A DNA stretch of 64,000 nt from Antedon mediterranea (taxonomy: Eukaryota; Echinodermata; Crinoidea; Comatulida; Antedonidae): positions 8,888,601 to 8,952,600 of the forward strand of contig NC_092677.1 of the NCBI RefSeq assembly GCF_964355755.1, written 5' to 3'. The notes below the pieces were generated by a model, which saw only the letters and a list, made by a program, of their open reading frames with translations, did not search any database and was not told the DNA's origin. Position 1 is the first letter of the stretch; the number at the start of each line of letters is the position of its first letter. Below, piece by piece: positions 40,001-48,795 of the stretch. The translations under genes were made by a program, and so were the position numbers.

Positions 40001-42517
40001 CCTTCACCAACTTCACTAAAGAACACTTTCTCATTCAGTAATAGTTTGAACAGTTCAGGACACATTAGTTCCTTCCAAGGATAAGCCACTTTCTCCATGT
40101 CAGGCCACGTCTGATATACACATGCAACTGAACATTGTCCTATTTTATGTAGTTCGATAGCTTCGAGAATGAGCTTCACATATGCTTTTGGAACAAGGAT
40201 CTGTAGAAGAAGTTGGTTCCATTTTGACATCTTATCATCACGATCTTTAACAGGCCATTTAATTGAACGACGGTCATCGCTAACACCAAAATCAGCATTC
40301 ACATGTACTGGTAACCCACTGCAGTTCTCTTCTGATGGGAGCGGGAGAAAACAGAATGTCCTGCCTTCGATCATCTGCACCTGGTGGCTTGTGGACACGT
40401 GCATGGCTACACCAACCAATGGAAGTCGGTCATGTTCTGTTGCTAATTTAAACATTTCAGATTCTGGATCTAGATTGCCCATATAATTACTGACAAGCCA
40501 CTTGTACTCAATGACTGTATGGTTCTGTAAATTATCATATTCCTCTACCTGAATATTAATTGGGAATATTGTGGAAAATGGTTGTTTGTGATGTTGTCGT
40601 TTACTGTCCTTAATAGATGCTACCATGTCTTTCCTAATTTTCTTAACATCACCTTTGGTTTCATCTGACAGTTTTACAGAAAATGGAGAGATTTCCGTGT
40701 CATGAATTGCTTCTACAGTTATACTTTCTATATTCTTCAGAAATAGTAGGACTATTTTTGCATCATCAACAAACCAATTGAAATATGTTCTTATATCATT
40801 TTCATCTGTAAGGACATCTGAAATCACCGATCGTTCGTTACGAAGAGGAAAGCGAAATATTGTTCCCTTGAACTTGTCTTCTACAGGGATCGGATCTCCA
40901 AACAAATTTGTATATGGTGCAAATTGGTCAGCGAAATTCGGATTTCTGAAAACACTAGTCTCTCTGTGGAATCTACAACCACGCTGCTTTTTACCTTGGT
41001 ACTCAAACAACTTCTCACTGGGATCCATAAATGCTAAATAATCGCCACTGAGAATGCTTGGAAGATCTAAAGGTTAAAACAAATGTAATTTTTTAAATAA
41101 ATAGTTTTTGCATGAAGAATTCTTGATGCAAAATGACACACCACAAACACACAACGTGCTAGTAAATAGCTCATTTACCTGTCAAATGATATACAGATAC
41201 AAATCCCATTCCAAATCGGCCAACTTTTGTTGGATCATCCCTCTTTTTAGATCTTGATAAATTCTGTATGCTTATCCAGTCATCGTCACGAAATGTTGCA
41301 TCATTGAAAGCACATAACGCTGGCCCTTGGAAAGGTGACAAGTCGCCAATTCCTTTCCCTTGATACAAACGATCGGTGCCATGTTGTCGCTGATCATATA
41401 AAAACTTGACTGTCCCAGCTCCAGCGTCATCTGCATTCTGTGTCAACTCCTGTAGAAATATTATTGCACAACCTTATCAAATCAAAATATAATTAATTTG
41501 TACAGTACTGAATTACTTGTAGCGTGCACAATTATAAATATACACATTTACAAAAGCTCTATTTTCTGACAGGAGGTTCATCAAATTTGTATCATTGATA
41601 GTTAATCATAAATGACCTTATCGTAACTAGGCCTATAATGAGGACTATAATAATTACTGTATAAATACCTTCAACAATTGACCACCAGTGTAATTTCGAA
41701 GTATTTGCTTGACGTAGTCTATCAGTGGTGGTTCTTTTTGTCCAAAACCAAAATCTTTAATAAAAAAAATAAGCGTCTTTTCTACTTAGTACGAAGCGAA
41801 TTATATATGTATGTATGTATGTATATCACTGTAACCAAAAATGTTTGTGAATAGTAACATTTTGGGTAGGAGGATCAAACGTGTCTGTGTTCTAAAGGTC
41901 CGTCTTCTAACGGTCCGTCTATTCTACACTACTAACAAATAAATACGTGCGATATGCCCAAATATGGTTGTGATATGACATCATCATGTCCATATATACA
42001 AATTACATTTTTTCACATAAAGTTTAATAGCGTAGACAGAGCTTAAAGGTGTATTGTCCCCCTGAAAAAATAATTACTTATTTCTTTTTTTTTTTAATAT
42101 GCCATTTTAATGTCACATAATAGTTATCCACTTTGACCAAAAATTAGATCGAAAACTAAATTCATTTACCTGAAAAAAACTGTAATGGATTTTTGTTTGA
42201 ATTTTTTTTCATTTTTTTACTACAGAAGTGAATAACTTTAAAAAACTACAAAATAACCTATTCAAAGTCTGATTTTATTAATCTTCATTTTTCATATTTT
42301 TGGGGGACAATACATCTTTAAGGAGCATGAGATGCTACCTATATTTGAAGAATATGACTAGCTTCAATAATGACTATGACAATATATGTGTTTATATATA
42401 TATATAAAAACATTTATGTAAGCATCGCAAATGTGTACAGTCTCTTTTCATTGTGATTACATAATTACACTGCTCGTATAAACCTGGTTAATACTTACCA
42501 ATCTCCTCTTCGTTCAT
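28070..42517 (-). CDS. Sacsin-like giant co-chaperone, copy B (intact)
   Basis: Five coding exons (minus) are inferred: 42517-42499, 41754-41669, 41449-41179, 41066-39531 and 39201-28070. They total 13,044 nt, ending in TAA at 28070-28072 (4,347 aa; human SACS is 4,579 aa). The ATG at 42517 gives MNEEEI, joined in phase 1 to DFGFGQK. Domains: three sacsin repeats with HSP90-like ATPase N-boxes at residues ~36 (ELTQNADDAG), ~1380 (KEMIQNADDAG) and ~2400 (KELLQNSDDAG), each followed by a G-rich GFNSVYH- or GFVSVYH-type motif; a Tudor-like patch at ~4000-4060 (VGEYVVYETD); a J domain at ~4090-4145 with WHPDKNPG; and a HEPN domain at ~4210-4343. The family links Hsp70/Hsp90-type chaperoning to mitochondrial and intermediate-filament homeostasis. 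The giant last exon matches the vertebrate gene's organisation. I detected no N-terminal ubiquitin-like domain. An upstream exon cannot be excluded, because a possible acceptor (ACATAG) lies near 42545. Confidence 0.92.
42047..42317. mobile_element. TTAA-type MITE (family 3, copy 2) in sacsin B intron 1
   Basis: The ends are AGGTGTATTGTCCCCC and GGGGGACAATACATCT, flanked on both sides by TTAA (42043-42046 and 42318-42321). It is homologous to 7648-7942 but sits in intron 1 of copy B, not in the 3' flank, so the two are independent insertions. Confidence 0.85.
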
Positions 42518-43499
42518 GATCACAGCTTTACCCAAATTCAACTCCTATGTATAGAATAATCGAATATGCCAATTATAATTACTAAAAGTAACCGTAGATA
42601 TCATATTGATATAATGTTTGCGGTACGCCAGCCACATCTAGTTCTGAAAGAACTGTTGACAAGCTTGAGTTTCTCGACGTTTCGATCAATAGGAGTGAGA
42701 ATGGTCAAATTATATTGATAAAATCGTCGAGAAATCTCAACAGTTTGATCAACATTTGATTTCCCCATGCCAACCTTCAAACAATATATAACCTTAAATT
42801 TTGTTATTTAAGTAAGTTACAGGAAATATGCTTTATGACTCAAAATCATCTTCGACAATTATACCTCCTCCCTTATGTGAAATCCTTGGGTGAACGCGCA
42901 AAAATCTTTAGAAAAAAAAATGTGCGTACAATTCGTCATATAAGTCATAGATCCACATTCGTTCACGGACCAAATAATTGCAACACGCTAAAACCAATAC
43001 ATTAAAATCGCAATACTCAAAAAACAAAACTAAAGAAATGATATTGAGTACTTACTAAAAATAGGGGAGAAATATAAACAAAAACATTAGACCTATGTTT
43101 TTGTTCTTTTGTACATTGGCCTAATTGGTTTTTTTTTATGAATGTTGTCTGGCGTGTATACGGTACACATTAATAAATGGTTACCGAACTGACAAGTACC
43201 CATTTCTTTTGATATAGGCCTACCATTGAATATTGTAAATGTAATTGTACTGAACAAAGTACGGTTTATTTTATTTTCCTAGATACGTGTAAATACAGTG
43301 CGGTTAAGGAATGAACATAATCTATAGTATACAATTTATTTCAGAATGATTATACGGCGTTCGCAACAACCCATAGATGATAGACATTGACACCCACGCC
43401 CTCACACAAAAGACATCCGTGATTTCCGGATTATTTGGGAACTTTTTATATTGTGAGCAGTGATCCTCACACTATTGTGTAAATAAAGGTATGAGGGAC
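42518..43499. other. Upstream flank of sacsin copy B with an imperfect inverted repeat
   Basis: No gene is supported. At 42653-42687 and 42721-42752 imperfect inverted arms share TTTCTCGACG / CGTCGAGAAA and a CTGTTGA / TCAACAG end. The GAAACGTCGAGAAA-like core resembles tails of some retroelements (a weak inference). The copy B promoter should lie here but is not recognisable. Confidence 0.4.
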
Positions 43500-43965
43500 A
43501 GTGTTACAACCGCTAATGTAGAAAACGCCAGCTAATGTCGAAGCAACCGTTAATGTCGAACAATACACCGATAATGTAAACCAACAGCTTATGTAGTAAA
43601 TAAAATCAACACCAGATAATGTAGAATGGTCAACTTAATGTAGTAACGGCAGCCTCACACGCCTAAATTAAGTTACAATCGCCAGCAAATGTAGAAAATA
43701 TTATATATTTTACAAACCTATGGCTTTCAAAAAGCGGCCATCTCGTAGGCGACCACCTCTCTTAAGAGATTTAGCCATAGGTGGTTTGTAAAATATATTT
43801 CATTTCATTCATTATATAATATAATAATATTTTTTACATTTGCTGGCGATAATAACTACATTAGCTGTGAGGCAATTTCCGTAACTACATTAGCTGTTGA
43901 CTTTACTACATTAACTAGTGTTGATTTTTTATTTACTACTAAGCAGGTGTTCTATTAGCTGTGGA
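43500..43965. mobile_element. Palindromic foldback element with degenerate TAATGTAG phrases
   Basis: The left arm (about 43505-43760) and right arm (about 43785-43960) form a long imperfect palindrome. Left motifs such as GTAAATAAAATCAACACCAG, TCGCCAGCAAATGTAG and ACAAACCTATGGCT recur inverted on the right. Both arms contain spaced TAATGTAG or CTACATTA phrases every ~15-25 bp. There is no ORF. It is a foldback or MITE-type element. Confidence 0.75.
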
Positions 43966-43985
43966 TTGTCTCTACGGGTGCAGGT

Positions 43986-44205
43986 CAAGTCGGCCCTAAA
44001 CCGTCTCGGCCAAAGTCAAGTCGGCCCCACGTCAAGTCGGCCCCAAGTCAACTCGGCCTCAAGTCAACTCGGCCTCAAGTCAACTCGGCCTCAAGTCAAC
44101 TCGGCCTCAAGTCAACTCGGCCTCAAGTCAACTCGGCCTCACGTCAACTCGGCGAAAAACTAATCGGTCAACTCGACCAAAATAAAGTATGGAACGCAAA
44201 AAGTG
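43986..44205. repeat. Left terminal inverted repeat with 16-bp tandem array
   Basis: Six consecutive copies of AAGTCAACTCGGCCTC run from 44045 to 44140, preceded by AAGTCAAGTCGGCCCC-type variants and followed by a diverged unit. The 81-aa plus-strand frame here is only the translation of the array. Confidence 0.85.
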
Positions 44206-44375
44206 TTTAATATTATTATGATTCCTACTATCCATGCTTTTAAAAAAATGAAGAAATAAAAAAAATAATATAATTAAATAATATCATATAAAAAAATGAA
44301 CTCATTGCTGATATGAATATAAGTACCCGCGTGTTACAAAAACACGTGCAGGTACCGCATTTTCGTAAATCGAAG

Positions 44376-46314
44376 CAGGGGTGGCGCCAGGATCTTCCCG
44401 ACGCGGGGGATACATTCCCCGACGAGGGGGCTATGCGAGCGAAGCGAGCATCACTAGGCTGGGGGACAGGGGGCCGCCAAGGGCCCCTGGTGGGGGTCCA
44501 GGGGGCGAAGCCCCCGGAACCATGCGTTCTAGCGTCATTTGAGGTCATTTTAATCAGATTTAAGGTAGCCATTTTTTCCATTTTTTATAATGCATAAATA
44601 AAATACTGCGTGCTAAAAAACGATGCGCGATGACTGTTTCAATCCATATTTTTCAATTAAAAAAATAAAAGTTCAAAGAAAATTTAGAAAAAATAGAGTT
44701 GGAGGTCCCGGAAATTGGACTTATTATACTTCAAAACATGAAACAAAATATATAAGTCCCTATCATGGTTGTGACTGAGCTAAGAAATGTTTGAAAAATA
44801 GAGATGTTAGGTCCCGGAAAATGCACTTCTCGTTCTTCGAAATATGACCAGCTTTATTGTTGGGGCTGAGCTAAGAAAATGTTTAAAACTAGAGCTGCAG
44901 GTCTTCAAAAAATTGCATTTTATACTTTGGAAACGTCAGGCCTAGAGGCTTAAAAAACGCAAGCGTAGACCTTTTTCAGTCGGGGAAATAAGTTTATTCC
45001 TCCCAAGTGTATGCGTGCGTACCATCTGGACTTCCGAGTGGTGAGAAATTCATGACATACAGGATATTGAAAATGTAATAACTTAGCTATAATAAGATGT
45101 TGGCTAAGCGAAAATGGCATGTTTTTTTGTTTAGTACGGAATGGATGAAAAATTTATTTTAGGTGCCCCACGGTACAGAAGGTTACTTGTAAATTAAAAA
45201 ATTGGTGAACATACGAACAATTAACATAATTCGTTTTTGCTGTAGTGTAGCGTACGTCGACGCAGTACACGACGTAACCGTCGGTAAACTTCGCCTGGAA
45301 AATAACTACAGTACACATTTTGGTCCCTGGATGGAACAACATGATATCACGCGTCTCGACCCAACGTTGAACGATTCGTACAAAGGGATACCGCCAGACA
45401 AGTGCGTACCTAGCTATTGTTTAGTAGTAAGTTTAGATCGCTGGCAATAATGAATGCATATAAAGTGCATAATATCACTCTGACGTACTCTCACGGTCAA
45501 TGAAACGTCGCGGTTTTCTAGGCGCTGAAGCTAGCTACGAAGTGAACGCGAACGCTTTTTACTGTATATTATATTCCCCGACAAAAAGTACCCGTGTTCC
45601 CTTCGGTAACCGTCGGTATACTTCGCCTGAAAAATAACCACATTACACATTTTGGTCCCTGGATGAAACTTGATATCACGCGTCTCGACCCAACGTTGAA
45701 CGATTCGTACAAAGGGATACCGCCAGACAAGTGCGTACCTAGCTAATGTTTAGTAGTAAGTTAGATCGCATAAAAGTGCATATTAACCCTCTGACGTACT
45801 CTCACGGTCAATTGAACGTCGTGGTTTTCTAGGCGCTGAAGCTATAGGCCTATGAAGTGAACGCGAACGCTTTTTACTGTATATTATATTCCCCGACAAA
45901 AAGTACCCGTGTTCCCTTCGGTAACCGTCGGTATACTTCGCCTGGAAAATAACCACATTACACATTTTGGTCCCTGGATGAAACTTGATATCACGCGTCT
46001 CGACCCAACGTTGAACGATTCGTACAAAGGGATACCGTCAGACAAGTGCGTACCTAGCTAATGTTTAGTAGTAAGTTAGATCGCATAAAAGTGCATATTA
46101 ACCCTCTGACGTACTCTCACGGTCAATTGAACGTCGTGGTTTTCTAGGCGCTGAAGCTATAGGCCTATGAAGTGAACGCGAACGTTTTTTACTGTATATT
46201 ATATTCCCCGACAAAAAGTACCCGTGTTCCCCGACGGGGGGGATAGGCTCCCCGACGAGGGGGCTAGAGCCCCCGTAGCCCCCCCCCCCCCCCCCCCCGC
46301 TGGCGCCACCACTG
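44376..46314. mobile_element. Non-autonomous hAT-like DNA transposon with 8-bp TSD
   Basis: The 1,939-bp element has termini CAGGGGTGGCGCCAG (left) and the complement of CAGTGGTGGCGCCAG (right). It is flanked by identical 8-bp duplications, AATCGAAG, at 44368-44375 and 46315-46322. CAG-type ends with an 8-bp duplication are characteristic of hAT elements. GC-rich subterminal blocks (CCCCGACGAGGGGGCT) occur at both ends and a run of 20 C lies at 46279-46298. No transposase is encoded. The interior carries three tandem units at 45274-46232. Confidence 0.85.
45274..46232. repeat. Three tandem copies of a ~315-332-bp unit
   Basis: The units start at GTAACCGTCGGTA at 45274, 45606 and 45921 (spacings 332 and 315 bp). 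Shared blocks include CACATTTTGGTCCCTGGATG, ATATCACGCGTCTCGACCCA and CTGACGTACTCTCACGGTCA. Copies 2 and 3 are nearly identical, while copy 1 is more diverged. Short frames repeated here are by-products of the repeat. Confidence 0.88.
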
Positions 46315-46668
46315 AATCGAAGACGGAGGCCTACGTTCCACCATTTGGCCATAGAAAAATTGATCGTACATATCGTTTTTGTCCATGATTTGCGTTTTTA
46401 AAAAAGGGCAATCCCCCGGTCAGTGAAAACACGTAGCAGTTGTAGATATCGAAAAAGGTGCCAAAGGCGCAGGGAGGCGCAACTAGGAATTGTTTTCAAT
46501 TGTGCAATTTGAAATTTTATTAAACGTAAATAAAGGAAAGTTGGTGAAATCATTCCTATTTTTTTTGCAATATATTATTGTCTAAATATTAATATTCATT
46601 AAAAGTCAGAATTATTTATAGTTAAAAAATTGTGAAGAAATATTATTTTATCAATCCCCTTCATTTGT

Positions 46669-46840
46669 ACTTTTTGCGTTCCATACTTTAACGGGGTCCG
46701 AGTTGACCGATTATTTTTTGGCCGAGTTGATGTGAGGCCGAGTTGACTTGAGGCCGAGTTGACTTGAGGCCGAGTTGACTTGGGGCCGACTTGACTTGGG
46801 GCAGACTTGACTTTGGCCGAGACGGTTTAGGGCCGACTTG
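46669..46840. repeat. Right terminal inverted repeat with 16-bp tandem array
   Basis: This is the inverted counterpart of 43986-44205. It carries about three GAGGCCGAGTTGACTT units and GGGGCCGACTTGACTT variants, and ends in GGTTTAGGGCCGACTTG. Confidence 0.85.
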
Positions 46841-47215
46841 GATCGAATGGATCGAAATCGTTTCTACATTAACATTGATTCAGCAGCAATGATGGCAATA
46901 GCAGAACATCTCCTTTACATTATAGAACGGATGTTAGTCAGTGAAAACACATTCTATTGCACAGTACTGTACACCATACCGCGATACATTCATGTCATTG
47001 GCGTAGGTTGCGAGGACGCCCCACTCCCCACCTTTCCAAAAAGGCAAAAGGTCACTTGCAATTTATTAAGACCTGCAGCTCAAGTTTGCAATATTTTCTT
47101 AGCTCAGGCAGCCCCAATCATAGACGCTGGTCCAGGAGACTTATATATTTTGATTAATATTTCAAGTAAATACTTTAAGTCCTTGTGTCACACAATATCA
47201 GAAGTTCATATTTAA
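46838..47215 (+). CDS. Uncharacterised 125-aa ORF
   Basis: The frame starts at the edge of the foldback element. The product is moderately hydrophobic, with no signal peptide or domain I recognise and no splice partners evident. It may be chance or a decayed element fragment. Confidence 0.12.
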   Translation: MDRMDRNRFYINIDSAAMMAIAEHLLYIIERMLVSENTFYCTVLYTIPRYIHVIGVGCEDAPLPTFPKRQKVTCNLLRPAAQVCNIFLAQAAPIIDAGPGDLYILINISSKYFKSLCHTISEVHI

Positions 47216-47366
47216 AACTTTTCCTACCTACAAGCTGATGCATCATGATGTGAGTGATATCAAAGTCATAATAGAGTCACCACCCGAGTCACCAACAACC
47301 AATATTAAATATCTCAGGTTTAGGAGGACCTACGACAGCAGTCTTCTTGGACATTAAGACTTATTG

Positions 47367-47509
47367 ATTGATTTAAAAGGGTGTTGCATTTATTTGGATT
47401 AACATGCATCACGTGATCGGTGGAAGTCGAATGATATTCTTCCACGTAACTTTGGTTTTTTTACTGGAAATTCCCAAACGATTATGTATGAAACGCCCAA
47501 GGGGACAAT
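47367..47509. mobile_element. MITE family 1, copy 3
   Basis: It starts ATTGATTTAAAAGGGTGTTGC and ends AACGCCCAAGGGGACAAT, with internal ATCACGTGATC and GATATTCTTCCACGTAA shared with the copy at 25.2 kb. Confidence 0.68.
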
Positions 47510-48795
47510 AAAACGTGTCACAATAAAAGTGCCCAAAAACAAGCCTACACATTTCATCCCTTAATTCCACACAATATTTGTCTGCACCGTAAGAAGATCT
47601 CAAACCAATGAAAATCTAATTACATTAGAACCTCTATTAAGGGGACACTTTGTTTGAGCCCAAAGGGCTACAAGGGTTTGCCTCTTAATTTCAAATTTCG
47701 CCTTCTCGTTTGTGTGTCAGTGTAAATTCTAGACTGACGTATTTCGAATCAATATTAGCAAAAAGAATAAACAGACTTGGAGCAAGTCTGGAGTGTGTCC
47801 CCAAGGACAATATTTGTAGCGCCGCCTATTCAGGGTTCTATTATGGAACGAAGTCCTAAAAAACAGCAGCCTCACATTTTAAATGCGATTTGCAAACACA
47901 ATTATTATAATAGGCCTAATTAAATTTATTTTTGGAAATATGTACTGTCTACCATAAGTAATGTTGATATTAATTTGTGTATGACTAAGCGGTCGGTTTG
48001 GATTGGTTATGTGATTAGGCTTTGAATAGGCCCGGTTGTAGTTTTTTATTAATATGAGTAGGCTTAATTACTTCGTAAAAAATAAAATAATGATATTTTA
48101 CTTATAAAAAGACAAATTAAACTATTAAGCCTAAATTAACCAAAAACCATTGTCTACAGACCTATATTTGCTTTTTTGTTCAGGTAAATAATCTTTTTTT
48201 TAATGGCAATTTGTTACCATTATAGGCCTATGTGAATAACTAGGCCTTGTATGTGACAATAAAATGGCATATATTTTCAACAACAAAAAAGGGACAACTT
48301 TAATATCTATAATATGACTAAAGAAGGACAAAAATTGAATTGAATATAATAAATATTGAAGGCAGATTGTATCAGGGTCAGGTAGGCCTACACAGGGGCT
48401 ATAATGTCCTAGTTGGTAACACTGGCTGTGCAAACATACCTGTTGAAATATTTATGCAATTTAAACTTTGTACCAATGGATTTATCTTTGTACCCTACGC
48501 AACACCCGGACATTTTTATGAAAAGATAAAAGGCCTATCATAATAGGGCCATAGCGATAATGACGTCACTGTTCAGTGAATGAGATTAATTAACAAGCAA
48601 CAACTGAAGTATAAACTAAAACGAGAACGTAAGAAGAACAAGTTGAACATTTGAATTTAATATTACTAGTACTACCAACGTAACTTTCGATTAAAGATTG
48701 GATATTTTTACAATACGAGAAGGGATTTTTAATGTGCATACATTTGAACTATCTGTATTTTTAAATAGTTGAAAAAGGATAATTGTCGGTATGAA
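47510..48795. other. Gene-free stretch and 5' region of the cysteine-rich gene
   Basis: The sequence is AT-rich with several TAGGCCTA-type palindromes. The promoter and 5' UTR of the gene starting at 48796 should lie at its right end, but no TATA box or initiator can be assigned confidently. An in-frame TAG at 48766-48768 closes the frame upstream. Confidence 0.4.

Larger units (their letters stand above)
43986..46840. mobile_element. Foldback element with 16-bp phrase arrays in its inverted repeats
   Basis: The terminal inverted repeats lie at 43986-44205 and 46669-46840. Both begin CAAGTCGGCCCTAAACCGTC at the outer end, contain a tandem array of AAGTCAACTCGGCCTC, and end near AAAGTATGGAACGC. 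The left arm has six full 16-bp units plus variants, the right about three, which explains the different arm lengths. The interior encodes no transposase and holds an inserted hAT-like element. No target-site duplication was recognised. Confidence 0.8.

Noticed and set aside
8561-42517. The two sacsin copies being two haplotypes of one locus placed in tandem.
   Set aside because: Parts of exons 1-4 and the C-terminal half differ too much (amino-acid substitutions, indels, different intron 1 content) for alleles, and flanks differ. An assembly duplicate of the near-identical block alone cannot be fully excluded.
43918-44163. 81-aa frame and a CRISPR-like look of the 16-bp repeats.
   Set aside because: The array is contiguous with no unique spacers and lies in an inverted repeat of a foldback element in an animal genome. 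The frame is simply its translation.
45783-46352. Two frames with the same C-terminal sequence on the minus strand.
   Set aside because: They come from copies 2 and 3 of the tandem ~315-bp unit and from GC-rich element ends, not from genes.
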